This document shows positions 16,047 to 25,767 of a stretch of 48,022 nt of DNA, in pieces. Positions within the stretch are counted from its first letter, which is position 1. The number at the start of each line of letters is the position of its first letter. Under the pieces are notes generated by a model that was not told where the DNA came from, did no database searches, and saw only the letters and a program-made list of their open reading frames with translations. Made by a program: the position numbers and the translations under genes. Location: contig JAAZFJ010000027.1 of the NCBI GenBank assembly GCA_012511795.1, positions 1 to 48,022 on the forward strand, written 5' to 3'. This DNA is from Syntrophomonadaceae bacterium. Its GTDB lineage: Bacteria > Bacillota > Syntrophomonadia > Syntrophomonadales > Syntrophomonadaceae.

Positions 16047-16889
16047 ATGCTGAAAAAAATAGTTCTGGTTATATCCATCATCTTTATCTTCCAATTAGCT
16101 TTTACCGGGTCAGCAGTTGCAGCAGAAACCTATCATATTGTCAAGTCAGGAGATACACTCTGGGGCATAGCCCGGCAGTACGATACAAATGTTGAACAAA
16201 TCAAACAGCTTAACCAGATAAATTCGGATAACATTAAAATCGGCTTAAAACTATGTGTCAAAATTACACCTGATCAGGCACCTGTTGTACAAATTGCCGA
16301 ATCGGCAGCAGAAGACACTGCTTTAATTGATTCAGCAGAGCAAGTTTATATCGTACAACCAGGAGACAGCTTGAACAGTATAGCTCAAAAATATGGCACC
16401 AGTGTTGAAATGCTAAAGAGAATCAATAATTTGACCAGTGAAGTGCTTAACCCGGGATACATATTAAAACTGAATATGCCTGGTGCTGATGTATCAAGAG
16501 GGGGAAATGTGGACCGGGTAGCAGCGGCAGTTTTAGCAACTGCCAAGCAGCATTTAGGAACCCCATACCGTTATGGTGGTTCGAGTCCGGGAGGATTTGA
16601 CTGCTCAGGCTTCGTAAAATATGTTTTTTCCCAGCATGGTTATAACTTAAACAGAACTGCAGCTGCCCAGTGCGGACAGGGAGCTGCAGTAAGTAAAAGT
16701 GATTTGCAGTTGGGTGATCTGGTATTTTTTAAGTGCAGCAGTTCATCTATAGATCATGTGGGTATTTACAGTGGTAATAATGAATTCATTCATTCATCAT
16801 CACCACGCAGCGGCGGTGTTATCATAACTAATCTGGATGAAAGCTATTACGCTAGATCATATGCCGGAGCGGCAAGAATCATTCAGTAA
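16047..16889 (+). CDS. Secreted LysM-NlpC/P60 peptidoglycan endopeptidase
   Basis: 280 residues. A signal peptide (1-26, cleavage near AVAA) precedes two LysM peptidoglycan-binding repeats (about 28-73 and 97-142) and an NlpC/P60 domain (about 160-280). The catalytic Cys is C186 in GGFDCSGFVKYVF; the His is H237 in IDHVGIYSG, with a third polar residue in EFIHSS. Such enzymes cut D-Glu-diaminopimelate bonds in cell-wall stem peptides during growth, separation or germination. Confidence 0.95.
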   Translation: MLKKIVLVISIIFIFQLAFTGSAVAAETYHIVKSGDTLWGIARQYDTNVEQIKQLNQINSDNIKIGLKLCVKITPDQAPVVQIAESAAEDTALIDSAEQVYIVQPGDSLNSIAQKYGTSVEMLKRINNLTSEVLNPGYILKLNMPGADVSRGGNVDRVAAAVLATAKQHLGTPYRYGGSSPGGFDCSGFVKYVFSQHGYNLNRTAAAQCGQGAAVSKSDLQLGDLVFFKCSSSSIDHVGIYSGNNEFIHSSSPRSGGVIITNLDESYYARSYAGAARIIQ

Positions 16890-16902
16890 TTCGGAGGCAT
16901 AG

Positions 16903-17295
16903 ATGGAGGAAAACATTTTTAATATTCCCAGCAGTATAATGGACAGCGGAAAATGGAAAGAGCTGGAGTTAAAAGAAAACCAAATCGGCAGTGATAATCT
17001 GCTGGAGGAAATTATCAATAAAAAGCTATGGAGTAATGCTGAAATAATTTGGGTAATCCGCAGGTTGGTATATTTTTACGGCAAAAAAGACAACTTGCTT
17101 AAAAAAGCACCACCTGAAAGGTTACTGGCCAATATGAACGATGTATTAAGAGCATTTTTCCTGCTTTATGATACAATTGATCCTGAGTTGGATGATAATG
17201 TAAGGAGTTACATTTGTACTAAACTTACTGATGCCACATGGGGAGCCAGTAATCGTACCAGAATTTATCTGGAAAAAATGGAAACAGATTTTTAA
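16903..17295 (+). CDS. Hypothetical protein
   Basis: 130 residues, no family recognised. It is soluble, predicted mostly helical, with acidic ends and one hydrophobic helix (about 46-60). The start ATG has a GGAGG about 5 nt upstream. It follows the cell-wall hydrolase gene by 13 bp and is followed by a terminator, so the two probably form one transcript. Confidence 0.7.
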   Translation: MEENIFNIPSSIMDSGKWKELELKENQIGSDNLLEEIINKKLWSNAEIIWVIRRLVYFYGKKDNLLKKAPPERLLANMNDVLRAFFLLYDTIDPELDDNVRSYICTKLTDATWGASNRTRIYLEKMETDF

Positions 17296-17316
17296 TTAAT
17301 TTTTAAATGTTCTGAA

Positions 17317-17350
17317 AAGCGGGACGAAATTTAGTTCCGCTTATTTTTTT
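17317..17350 (+). terminator. Terminator after the hypothetical gene
   Basis: AAGCGGGAC (17317-17325) / GTTCCGCTT (17334-17342) is a 9-bp stem with one G-U pair and an 8-nt loop, followed by A and seven T. Confidence 0.85.
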
Positions 17351-17428
17351 GGCAGATAAATAATTTAAAGGAAAATAATTGTACTATGTCGAAATTATTT
17401 ACCATAAATATACGGCGGAGGAATTTCA

Positions 17429-18067
17429 ATGGAGAAATTAGCTCGGGAGCAAAATATCAGTCGTATAATCGCTATGGAGGAAAGAATCAGCAAATGCACT
17501 CGGTGTGTACTGCAGCGAGGATGTGTATACAGACCAGCTACCGGAAAAGGCGATTTAAAACCGGAAATACTTTTAGTATTCCATTCTGAAGGGAATGGGA
17601 ATGACAGAAAAAAAATAATGGATATAAGGCAGCTAATAAAAAAACATTTCATTCTGGATAAGGTTTATCATACATTTGCAGTCAGATGTCAGCCCAAATC
17701 CTGTACCCATCTGGATAATCTCAATTGTTTTTCATCAAAATGCCTGGTTGACCAGGAACAAACCTGCAGAGTAACTAGAGCTGTTTGCGAAGGGATACCT
17801 ATTATGCCCGGGGATATAGAAATAATCTCCTGTTTACATTATTTAATAGAAGAAATAGATATATTGTCACCCCAGATCGTTGTTTTGTTCGGTGACAGAA
17901 CAAGCTATTTTACCCTTAAAGCTTACGGCTTACTTGACAGTATTATAACCCCGAGTTTGTATATGATTAATGGCAGGCATGTTCTGGCTACCGTTGAAGC
18001 CGACCAATTCACCAGTCAAGATGCAAAAGAACTGGTCAGTTATCTTCACTCAGAACATGCAGTCTAG
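17429..18067 (+). CDS. Divergent uracil-DNA-glycosylase-like Fe-S protein
   Basis: 212 residues. Four cysteines align with the 4Fe-4S ligands of family-4/5 uracil-DNA glycosylases: C23 and C26 (KCTRC), C87 (VRCQP, cf. VKCRP) and C135 (SCLHYLIEEIDILSPQIVVLFG, the conserved core helix-strand). The catalytic loop GEAPG is replaced by FHSEGNGND, and the usual C-terminal HPS is absent. An extra Cys-rich insert (C92, C100, C105, C113, C120) sits between the third and fourth ligands. The fold is probably retained but glycosylase activity is doubtful. The RBS is GGAGG. It is flanked by terminators on both sides, so it is its own unit. Confidence 0.7.
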   Translation: MEKLAREQNISRIIAMEERISKCTRCVLQRGCVYRPATGKGDLKPEILLVFHSEGNGNDRKKIMDIRQLIKKHFILDKVYHTFAVRCQPKSCTHLDNLNCFSSKCLVDQEQTCRVTRAVCEGIPIMPGDIEIISCLHYLIEEIDILSPQIVVLFGDRTSYFTLKAYGLLDSIITPSLYMINGRHVLATVEADQFTSQDAKELVSYLHSEHAV

Positions 18068-18092
18068 CAAAAATACTAAATAACAAATATTC

Positions 18093-18136
18093 AAATTACT
18101 GAGGAACCATAAACCTGTCCTCAGTAATTTTATATT
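18093..18136 (+). terminator. Terminator after the glycosylase-like gene
   Basis: A 13-bp inverted repeat (18093-18105 / 18118-18130; core TTACTGAGGA / TCCTCAGTAA) with a 12-nt loop is followed by a T-rich tract. Confidence 0.85.
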
Positions 18137-18184
18137 TTACTCCGGAATAATATTTCTAAAAGGTTCTTCGGAGGAAAAGCCTGT

Positions 18185-20896
18185 ATGAAAAAAGAATTCT
18201 GGACTCAAATAACCATTGAAGAAGCTTTAAGAATTCAAAACAGTAATTTGGAGTATGGACTAACCTTTGCTGAAATAGCAAAAAGGCAGCAGCAATATAA
18301 AAACAAGCTGGAAGAGACTAAAGCTTTTAACCCGCTGTTGGTTTTTCTCAACCAGTTTACAGATACCATGGTTTTGGTCTTACTGGGAGCAACTGTCCTG
18401 TCAGGACTGATTGGTGCCATGGAAGATGCTATTACCATAATGGCTATTGTAACCTTAAATGCAGTATTAGGTTTTTTACAGGAATACCGCGCTGAGAAGT
18501 CCTTGGAGGAAATAAAAAAACTATCTACTCCGTATGCCCTGGTGCTAAGGGATGGGAATAAAGCAAAAATCCCCACCGAAGATTTAGTACCGGGAGATAT
18601 CGTTTATCTGGAAACCGGTGATAAAATACCTGCAGATATAAGGTTGATCCAATCCCACAGTATGGAAATTGATGAAGCGATTTTGACTGGAGAATCACTG
18701 CCAGTTGCTAAACAAGCCAACCTGGTACTGAAAAAAGAAGTCCCCCTGGCGGAAAAAATCAATATGGCTTTTATGGGGACTTCGGTCACCAAGGGAAGAG
18801 GCTTAGGGATCGTAGTTGAAACCGGAATGTCAACGATTATGGGGGAAATAGCTCACATCATAAAGACTACTGAGGCAGGCATGACCCCTCTGCAAATCAA
18901 GCTGGACCAACTAGGGAAAATTCTTATTGTTATTTGTCTGGCAGTTTGTTTTATGGTTGCCATTATGGGGATATACCGGGGAGAAAGCATGATGACTATG
19001 TTAATGGCGGGCATAAGCCTTGCAGTGGCAGCTATCCCCGAAGGTTTACCGGCAATCGTTACGGTGGTTTTAGCTTTAGGGATCCAGCGCATGGCCAAGC
19101 GTAATGCGATCATAAGAAAATTGCCCGCTGTAGAAACTCTGGGCTGTACTACGGTAATCTGTTCTGACAAAACCGGTACCTTAACCCAGAACAAAATGAC
19201 GGCAAAAAGATTAGCCACATTAGACAAAATTGTCTCGATCACTGGTGATGGTTATCATACCAAAGGCCGTTTCATTGTTGATGACAAAACTCTGGATCCT
19301 TTAAAAGATACTGCCTTGAATACTTTACTGGATGCCGCATTTTACTGTAATAATTCTTCTTTTCATCAAAGCGGGAAAAAGGTAATCACCTTTGGCGATC
19401 CTACAGAGATCGCACTGCTGGTGATGGCAAAAAAAGCAGGTTATGATAAGAATTTAGCGCGGATCCATGAGATACCATTTGATGCAGAAAGAAAAAAAAT
19501 GACGGTAGTAGTCAGAGACAATGACCAGGCATTGGTTTTGGTCAAAGGAGCCCTGGAAGAAATCATTAAAAGCTGTGACCGGGTCATAAAGAAAGAGCAG
19601 ATCAGAAAGCTGAGGCAGGCAGATATAAATGCCATTACAGATATGCAGGAAGAATGGGCTAATGAGGCTTTACGGGTATTAGGATTTGCCTATAAAAGAA
19701 TATCATCGGATGAACTGGCCCAATATCATGATCATGAACTGGAAAAGAATTTGATTTTGGTTGGTGCCGCAGGTTTGATTGATCCACCCAGGCCTGGTGT
19801 GGAAAAAGCAATTAGTGAATGCTTGGGCGCTGGCATAATTCCGCTAATGATAACCGGAGATCATCCGGTTACAGCTATTGCTATTGCCCGGGAAATAGGC
19901 CTTACAAACAGCCGGAAAGTAATTACTGGTACCCAGATAGACCATCTGTCCGATGAAGATTTATATAAACAAGGCCTTGAAGATAGGGTTTTTGCACGAG
20001 TTTCTCCCCAGCATAAAAACCGCATTGTCAAAGTTTTGCAAAGTAAAAATCATGTGGTGGCCATGACCGGGGACGGTGTCAATGATGCACCGGCAGTAAA
20101 AGCTGCTGATATTGGCATAGCCATGGGAATAACCGGAACGGAAGTGACCAAAGAAGCTTCCTCAATGGTGCTGGCGGATGATGATTTTTCCACTATAATA
20201 AGAGCTGTTTATGAAGGACGGGCTATTTATGACAATATCAGAAAATTCCTGCGCTACCTATTAGGCTGTAATATAGGTGAAATCCTGGTCATGTTTCTGT
20301 CCTCACTGATGGGTATGCCGCTGCCTTTGCTGCCAATACAAATCCTGTGGGTCAACTTGGTAACTGACGGCCTGCCGGCTATGGCTTTAGGCCTGGAACC
20401 GGCTGAACCATATATTATGAACCGCAAGCCCAGGCCGAAGAATGAAAGTATTTTTGCCCGTGGAATGGGCTGGATCGTATTCGGCCGTGGTGTTTACATA
20501 GGGATCATTACATTATTCACCTTTGCTGTAGGCGCCTTATATTGTCGTTATCACGGGATCGATGAATTGAATATGGCCAGGACCATGGCCCTTACTACTC
20601 TGGTATTTGCCCAGTTGTTCTATGTTTTTGAATGCCGCTCTGAAAAGTTTACACCCTTTGAACTGGGTTTTTTCACAAATAAATATTTATTAATAGCAGT
20701 ATTAATTTCAATTATCATGCAAATGTCAGCTTTATATCTGCCTGCTTTGCAGAGTGTTTTTAAAACCACTCCCCTTGCCGGATGGCAATGGCTGCTAATA
20801 ATTGCCTTATCAGGTTCAAAATTCTTTTTAAGATATGCTTTATATACAGCAAAGAGCATGAAAAATGTTTTGCTTAAATACCAACTGGGAAGGTAA
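18185..20896 (+). CDS. Ca-type P-type ATPase (PacL/YloB, P2A)
   Basis: 903 residues, normal length. It shows the cation-ATPase N-terminus, actuator motif TGES (168-171), M4 motif PEGLP (285-289), phosphorylation site DKTGTLT (D328), hinge MTGDGVNDAPA, M5 NIGEILVMF and M6 NLVTDGLPA. The Asn/Glu/Asp pattern in M4-M6 is that of SERCA-like calcium pumps. It exports Ca2+ from the cytoplasm. The location immediately before yicC matches Bacillus yloB. The start has a GGAGG at 18171-18175. The gene is followed by a separate promoter for yicC. Confidence 0.94.
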   Translation: MKKEFWTQITIEEALRIQNSNLEYGLTFAEIAKRQQQYKNKLEETKAFNPLLVFLNQFTDTMVLVLLGATVLSGLIGAMEDAITIMAIVTLNAVLGFLQEYRAEKSLEEIKKLSTPYALVLRDGNKAKIPTEDLVPGDIVYLETGDKIPADIRLIQSHSMEIDEAILTGESLPVAKQANLVLKKEVPLAEKINMAFMGTSVTKGRGLGIVVETGMSTIMGEIAHIIKTTEAGMTPLQIKLDQLGKILIVICLAVCFMVAIMGIYRGESMMTMLMAGISLAVAAIPEGLPAIVTVVLALGIQRMAKRNAIIRKLPAVETLGCTTVICSDKTGTLTQNKMTAKRLATLDKIVSITGDGYHTKGRFIVDDKTLDPLKDTALNTLLDAAFYCNNSSFHQSGKKVITFGDPTEIALLVMAKKAGYDKNLARIHEIPFDAERKKMTVVVRDNDQALVLVKGALEEIIKSCDRVIKKEQIRKLRQADINAITDMQEEWANEALRVLGFAYKRISSDELAQYHDHELEKNLILVGAAGLIDPPRPGVEKAISECLGAGIIPLMITGDHPVTAIAIAREIGLTNSRKVITGTQIDHLSDEDLYKQGLEDRVFARVSPQHKNRIVKVLQSKNHVVAMTGDGVNDAPAVKAADIGIAMGITGTEVTKEASSMVLADDDFSTIIRAVYEGRAIYDNIRKFLRYLLGCNIGEILVMFLSSLMGMPLPLLPIQILWVNLVTDGLPAMALGLEPAEPYIMNRKPRPKNESIFARGMGWIVFGRGVYIGIITLFTFAVGALYCRYHGIDELNMARTMALTTLVFAQLFYVFECRSEKFTPFELGFFTNKYLLIAVLISIIMQMSALYLPALQSVFKTTPLAGWQWLLIIALSGSKFFLRYALYTAKSMKNVLLKYQLGR

Positions 20897-20997
20897 ACCA
20901 GAAAGAAAAAACTATCCGGAGTGTTTTGCTCAAACGCCGATTTTATGATTAACTGATTAATGAAGCCAAAAGCAGAGCAAAGCACTTGGTGCTGATA

Positions 20998-21026
20998 TTG
21001 ATACCACCAGCGAAATCGTATATAAT
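20998..21026 (+). promoter_or_regulatory. Sigma-A promoter of the yicC-remA-gmk operon
   Basis: TTGATA (20998-21003), 17-bp spacer, perfect TATAAT (21021-21026). The predicted start is near 21033, giving a leader of about 49 nt before yicC. Confidence 0.78.
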
Positions 21027-21081
21027 TCCACTAAATAGCAAACAGAAAATTAATATAACAGCTGGAAAGGTCGAGTTAAAT

Positions 21082-21960
21082 ATGATAAAAAGTATGACAG
21101 GCTTTGGGAAAAGCCAGGTTGATTCAAATGGCTATTCTGTTACCTGTGAAGTGCGCGGAGTGAACCATCGTTATTTTGACCCTCATATACGTATCTCCAG
21201 ACGCTACATGTCCTTGGAAGACCGCATTAAAGATGAAATAAAAAAAACCGTTACCCGCGGCAGGATTGAAATGACGCTCAATATCGAGAAAACAGGAGAA
21301 TCCGCCAGAGATATTAAAGTTGACAAAGAATTAGCGATGGCTTACTATAGATATTTGAAGGAATTAGCAGATAATCTAAATATTTCACCTGAAATTAGAA
21401 TTATTGATGTATTTCGCCTGCCAGAAGTTTTTAATGTCAGCGATGAAAACGATGATTTGGAATTGATCTGGTCCATTCTGGGCGAAGCTATCAGACAAGC
21501 TATGGCAAGCCTTTTGGACATGCGGAACAAAGAAGGCATGAATCTTGCTAAAGATATTTTGGAGAGAAATCAAACAATTATGCACATGGTTCTCACATTG
21601 GAAAAATATGCACCACAAGTGGCAATTGACTACCAGGAGAAATTACGCAAGAGAATAGCTGATTTAGTTGGCCACGAACAAGTGGATGAACAGCGGATCA
21701 TCCAGGAAGCAGCTATATTTGCTGACAAATCTAGTATCACCGAAGAAGTAGTTAGATTAAAAAGTCATATTAAACATCTGGAAGAGTTTATCGATGAAGG
21801 CGAAGGAGTTGGCCGCAAATGCGATTTCCTCATTCAGGAAATGTTCAGAGAAATTAATACGGTGGCATCTAAAAGCAATCATATTGAAATGAGCCGTATT
21901 GTTGTGGATGTGAAAGCCGAGCTGGAAAAAATAAGAGAACAAATACAGAACATTGAATAA
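21082..21960 (+). CDS. yicC: YicC/YloC family protein (endoribonuclease family)
   Basis: 292 residues. It begins [12 protein letters not shown], the invariant family N-terminus; the C-terminal DUF1732 (about 205-292) includes [33 protein letters not shown]. Escherichia coli YicC and Bacillus YloC have been described as RNases. The open frame extends upstream to 20986, but the family start and the promoter at 20998-21026 fix ATG 21082. It overlaps the longest possible remA frame by 8 bp. Confidence 0.93.
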   Translation: MIKSMTGFGKSQVDSNGYSVTCEVRGVNHRYFDPHIRISRRYMSLEDRIKDEIKKTVTRGRIEMTLNIEKTGESARDIKVDKELAMAYYRYLKELADNLNISPEIRIIDVFRLPEVFNVSDENDDLELIWSILGEAIRQAMASLLDMRNKEGMNLAKDILERNQTIMHMVLTLEKYAPQVAIDYQEKLRKRIADLVGHEQVDEQRIIQEAAIFADKSSITEEVVRLKSHIKHLEEFIDEGEGVGRKCDFLIQEMFREINTVASKSNHIEMSRIVVDVKAELEKIREQIQNIE

Positions 21961-21994
21961 AACAGGAGGTGAGTCCGGGATAACCGGGGAAAGT

Positions 21995-22249
21995 ATGGAT
22001 ATTAAACTGGTTAACATTGGATTTGGCAATATAGTGGCTGCGAACCGCATCATTGCTATTGTTAGTCCTGAATCTGCACCCATCAAGCGCATTATACAAG
22101 AAGCCCGTGAAAAAGGCAGCTTGATTGACGCTACATATGGCAGAAGGACCAGGGCAGTCATTATTGTGGACAGCTCACATGTTATATTGTCGGCAGTCCA
22201 GCCTGAGACTGTAGCCAACCGTTTAGGAGCAAAAGACGTAGAAGCTTAA
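21995..22249 (+). CDS. remA: Extracellular matrix regulator RemA (DUF370)
   Basis: 84 residues. [20 protein letters not shown] and [20 protein letters not shown] are hallmark sequences. RemA is a ring-forming DNA-binding activator; in Bacillus it turns on matrix operons, including tapA-sipW-tasA, and osmoprotection genes. The start is ATG 21995 with GGGGAAAG just upstream, though a stronger AGGAGGTGAG lies at 21963-21972 without a usable start at proper distance. The presence of a TasA/SipW-like cluster 20 kb away makes a regulatory link plausible but untested. Confidence 0.95.
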   Translation: MDIKLVNIGFGNIVAANRIIAIVSPESAPIKRIIQEAREKGSLIDATYGRRTRAVIIVDSSHVILSAVQPETVANRLGAKDVEA

Positions 22250-22272
22250 GCAACCGGAAAGTGTGGTAATGA

Positions 22273-22845
22273 ATGACCAGAAGAGGCATTTTATTTGTGA
22301 TATCCGGCCCTTCAGGGGTTGGAAAAGGGACCATAAGAAATGCACTGTTGCCCCGTGTGGATAATCTGCAGGTTTCCATTTCAGCGACTACCAGAAAACC
22401 AAGAAGTAACGAAGTGAATGCCCGGGAATACTTTTTTGTTTCCGAAGATGAGTTTAGAGAATTAATTGCCGAAGATAAATTAATTGAGTGGGCTTGCGTT
22501 TATTCCAATCTATATGGAACTCCCCGGGATTTTGTTATGAAAAGCCTGGAAAAGGGACTGGATGTTTTATTGGAAATCGATATTCAGGGTGCCATGCAAG
22601 TTAAAGAAAAAATGCCGGAGGGGGTATTTATTTTTATTGCCCCTCCATCAATTGATGAATTGATTGAAAGGCTTTGCAACCGGGGGCAGGATTCTCAGGA
22701 AAGTATTGAAGCCAGGTTTGCTGCCAGCCAAAAAGAAATGTCTTATATGAAAGAATACGATTATGTAGTGGTCAATGACAATTTAGCAGATGCAGTTAAA
22801 AAGACTGAATCGATAATTATAGCCGAAAGGTGCAAAATAAATTAA
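22273..22845 (+). CDS. gmk: Guanylate kinase
   Basis: 190 residues. It phosphorylates GMP to GDP with ATP. P-loop SGPSGVGKGT, GMP-binding STTRKPRSNEVNAREYFFVS and the LEIDIQGAMQVK segment are complete. The conserved order yicC-remA-gmk-rpoZ-coaBC supports the call. Confidence 0.97.
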   Translation: MTRRGILFVISGPSGVGKGTIRNALLPRVDNLQVSISATTRKPRSNEVNAREYFFVSEDEFRELIAEDKLIEWACVYSNLYGTPRDFVMKSLEKGLDVLLEIDIQGAMQVKEKMPEGVFIFIAPPSIDELIERLCNRGQDSQESIEARFAASQKEMSYMKEYDYVVVNDNLADAVKKTESIIIAERCKIN

Positions 22846-22865
22846 TACAGTAATGAGGTGATAAT

Positions 22866-23051
22866 TTGAACCCGCCATCAACCAAAGACCTGATTAAAAT
22901 TGGCAACAGCAAATATGCTGTTGTAGTTGCTGTTGCTAAAAGAGCCCGTGAATTATCTGAAGACAAGAAAAACGATGAGAATTACCGTTTGTCATCTATG
23001 GTTACTGATGCACTTGATGAAGTGATAAACGGCAAGATCATAATTGACTAA
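22866..23051 (+). CDS. rpoZ: RNA polymerase omega subunit
   Basis: 61 residues, short but within range for Firmicutes. It has the core YAVVVAVAKRARELSE and the motif SSMVTDALDEVINGKI. Omega assists folding and assembly of beta-prime. The start is TTG with GAGGTGATA about 7 nt upstream. It lies 20 bp after gmk. Confidence 0.92.
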   Translation: MNPPSTKDLIKIGNSKYAVVVAVAKRARELSEDKKNDENYRLSSMVTDALDEVINGKIIID

Positions 23052-23076
23052 TATTATTAGTGAGGGGGACTAATAA

Positions 23077-24273
23077 TTGCCCAAGACAGTTGGAATAGGA
23101 ATTACCGGCGGGATTGCTGCCTATAAAATAACTGATCTGGTCAGTAAATTAAAAAAATCCGGATATGATGTTATTGTTATGATGACTGAAAGTGCAGCTA
23201 GATTTATTACGCCCTTAACTTTTAAGACTCTTTCCGGCCGAGAAGTGGTCACCGATTTATGGCAGGACAGTCAGGAATGGAATGTACAACACATTGGGAT
23301 TGCTGAAGAAATTGATTTACTGGTGATTGCCCCGGCTACTGCCAATATCGTTGGCAAAATGGCTCATGGGATAGCAGATGACCTGATTTCCACCGTATTT
23401 CTGGCCAATACCGCACCGGTAATCATTGTCCCCGCTATGAACACCAATATGTTCCTGCATCCCATTGTACAGGAAAACCTAAAAAAGCTGTCAGAATACG
23501 GTTATGAAGTTATGCCACCGGGTGAAGGAAAATTAGCTTGTGGAACTTCAGGCCCTGGCAGATTGCCTGAGATAGATGATATTTTTGACAGAATTATTCA
23601 TAAACTAAACCCACAAACAGACCTGGCCGGCAAAATATTGATGGTAAATGCCGGCAGTACCTGTGAAGATATTGATCCAGTCCGTTTTATCACCAACCGG
23701 GGGACCGGTAAAATGGGGTTTTGCATTGCCGAAGCTGCTGCCAGAAGAGGAGCGGAGGTTATTTTAGTCTCCGGCAATTCTCAGCTTACAGTACCGCCTA
23801 ATGTGGAATTCCACTCTGTTTGGAGTGCTCAGGAAATGTGTTCGGTCATGCTGGATAAGCAATCAGAGTGCGATATTATTATTGGCGCTGCTGCTGTAGG
23901 AGATTTTCAGGCAGCCAAAGCTGCTGAACAAAAAATAAAGAAGACCGGGAACGGTAAAGACAAACTGGTCCTGGAATTAAAGGGCACGCCGGATATTCTA
24001 AAAGAATTAGGCAAATTGAAAAAAAATGGTCAAATCATGGTTGGCTTCGCAGCTGAGACGGAAAATGTGCTGGAAAACGCCAGGAGAAAATTAGAAACAA
24101 AAAACCTTGACTTTATTGTAGCTAATGATGTGACAATTGAAGGAGCAGGATTTGCTGTGGATACCAATATCGTCACACTTATTGGCTGTAATGGAGATAT
24201 AAAGTCACTGCCCAAAATGAGCAAGCATGATGTAGCTGAGGCTATTCTGGACAGGGTAGTTGAACTCTTGTAA
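23077..24273 (+). CDS. coaBC: Bifunctional CoaBC (phosphopantothenoylcysteine synthase/decarboxylase)
   Basis: 398 residues. The N-terminal flavin-binding CoaC half has [10 protein letters not shown], the catalytic His in [32 protein letters not shown] and the substrate-clamp Cys in [14 protein letters not shown]. The C-terminal CoaB half starts at about 190 with [18 protein letters not shown] and RGTGKMG. Together they convert phosphopantothenate to phosphopantetheine in CoA synthesis. The start is TTG 23077 with GAGGGGGA 7-8 nt upstream. Confidence 0.97.
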   Translation: MPKTVGIGITGGIAAYKITDLVSKLKKSGYDVIVMMTESAARFITPLTFKTLSGREVVTDLWQDSQEWNVQHIGIAEEIDLLVIAPATANIVGKMAHGIADDLISTVFLANTAPVIIVPAMNTNMFLHPIVQENLKKLSEYGYEVMPPGEGKLACGTSGPGRLPEIDDIFDRIIHKLNPQTDLAGKILMVNAGSTCEDIDPVRFITNRGTGKMGFCIAEAAARRGAEVILVSGNSQLTVPPNVEFHSVWSAQEMCSVMLDKQSECDIIIGAAAVGDFQAAKAAEQKIKKTGNGKDKLVLELKGTPDILKELGKLKKNGQIMVGFAAETENVLENARRKLETKNLDFIVANDVTIEGAGFAVDTNIVTLIGCNGDIKSLPKMSKHDVAEAILDRVVELL

Positions 24274-24298
24274 AAATAATGGTGAGGGGATGAAGAAA

Positions 24299-25489
24299 AT
24301 GTCAAAAAGCTTATTTACTTCAGAAGCTGTAACAGAAGGACATCCGGATAAAATTGCGGACCAGATTTCTGACGCTATTTTGGATGCCATTATCGGACAG
24401 GACCCCAATGCTAGAGTAGCAGCGGAAACAATGGTTACCACCGGTTTGGTTTTTGTTTCCGGAGAAGTAACCACTAATTGCTATATTGATATAAGCAAAC
24501 TGGTCAGAAACACCGTGGAGGAAATTGGATATACACGGGCGAAATATGGATTCGACAGTGAAACCTGTGCAGTTATCACCTCACTTGATGAACAATCCAG
24601 TGATATTGCAATGGGTGTTGATCAGGCTTTCGAAGCAAAAAAAGGCGAAATGAATGATCAGGATATGGAAGCAACCGGTGCCGGCGACCAAGGAATGATG
24701 TTTGGTTATGCCAGTAATGAAACAGAAGAACTGATGCCGATGCCGATCCTTTTGGCTAATAAAATGGCAAAAAGATTAGCTGATGTACGCAAAAACGGTA
24801 CGCTTGATTATCTGCGGCCTGATGGCAAAACTCAGGTAACAGTAGAATATCAGGATAACAAACCGGTCAGAATCGACACAGTGGTAGTTTCTACCCAGCA
24901 TCATCCGGAAGTAGCTAAAGAGACCATCGAAAATGATATTATAGAACAGGTAATAAAACCAGTTGTACCGTCAGGTATGCTGGATGACCGAACCAGATAT
25001 TTTATCAATCCTACCGGCAGATTTGTAACCGGTGGTCCACAGGGTGACTGCGGATTGACCGGCCGAAAAATCATTGTTGATACCTACGGCGGCATGGCTA
25101 GACATGGCGGCGGAGCCTTTTCCGGCAAAGATCCCACCAAAGTTGACCGTTCTGCAGCTTATGCAGCACGTTATGTGGCGAAAAACCTGGTCAAGGCGGG
25201 CGTGGCCGACCGTCTGGAAATTCAGATCGCCTATGCTATCGGAGTAGCCAATCCCGTTTCTATACGTGTAGATACCTTCGGCACTAACAAAATAGCAGAA
25301 GAAAAAATCATTGAATTGGTTAAGAATAATTTTGATTTAAGACCGGCCGCTATAATTAAATATCTGGATTTGCGCAGGCCTATTTATAAAAAGACTGCTG
25401 CATATGGACATTTTGGCCGCAATGAAGAAGGATTTACCTGGGAGAAAACTGATAAAGCTACCGCTATCAAAGAACAGGCCGGTTTATAA
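24299..25489 (+). CDS. metK: S-adenosylmethionine synthetase
   Basis: 396 residues. It makes SAM from methionine and ATP. Signatures [29 protein letters not shown] and [16 protein letters not shown] are intact. The frame opens at TTG 24260 inside coaBC. ATG 24290 touches the Shine-Dalgarno GGTGAGGGG (24281-24289), while ATG 24299 is 9 nt from it and gives the standard N-terminus [11 protein letters not shown], so 24299 is chosen. The SAM it makes feeds RlmN, RsmB and RimO encoded nearby. Confidence 0.97.
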   Translation: MSKSLFTSEAVTEGHPDKIADQISDAILDAIIGQDPNARVAAETMVTTGLVFVSGEVTTNCYIDISKLVRNTVEEIGYTRAKYGFDSETCAVITSLDEQSSDIAMGVDQAFEAKKGEMNDQDMEATGAGDQGMMFGYASNETEELMPMPILLANKMAKRLADVRKNGTLDYLRPDGKTQVTVEYQDNKPVRIDTVVVSTQHHPEVAKETIENDIIEQVIKPVVPSGMLDDRTRYFINPTGRFVTGGPQGDCGLTGRKIIVDTYGGMARHGGGAFSGKDPTKVDRSAAYAARYVAKNLVKAGVADRLEIQIAYAIGVANPVSIRVDTFGTNKIAEEKIIELVKNNFDLRPAAIIKYLDLRRPIYKKTAAYGHFGRNEEGFTWEKTDKATAIKEQAGL

Positions 25490-25515
25490 AAAAAGCGATA
25501 GAAGAAAATAAAATG

Positions 25516-25541
25516 AGGCGGGGAATTCCCGCCTTTATTTT
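25516..25541 (+). terminator. Terminator after metK
   Basis: AGGCGGG (25516-25522), loop GAATT, CCCGCCT (25528-25534), then TTATTTTT. Confidence 0.88.
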
Positions 25542-25572
25542 TCATAAAGGGTTGGAAAGGCGAAATTGGAAA

Positions 25573-25624
25573 GGCGTGGAAAAGCGGTTGGCTCATGCGC
25601 TGTGGGGCAGGCATTGCCTATCCG
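25573..25624 (+). repeat. Degenerate 52-bp repeat, copy A
   Basis: It begins GGCGTGGAAAAGCGGTTGGC and ends with a small hairpin (CAGGCATTGCCTA region) before ATCCG. It aligns along its whole length with copy B (25672-25724), with scattered substitutions and single-base gaps. It is not coding. Confidence 0.65.
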
Positions 25625-25671
25625 ATACTTAAACATTTTGAAAGTTGGTTAGTGGTTAGGAGTAGGGGTGA

Positions 25672-25724
25672 GGCGTGGAAAAGCCTTGGCTCCATGCGTT
25701 GTAGGGGAAGCTATCAGCTTCCCG
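25672..25724 (+). repeat. Degenerate 53-bp repeat, copy B
   Basis: It begins GGCGTGGAAAAGCCTTGGCT and ends with the hairpin GGGGAAGC-TATCA-GCTTCCC (25703-25722). Compensating changes relative to copy A keep a terminal hairpin in both copies, which suggests a REP-like or small palindromic element. Confidence 0.65.
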
Positions 25725-25767
25725 TTTCATATGGAAAGTGAAAAGTTTTCTGGGGAGGAGAATATTC

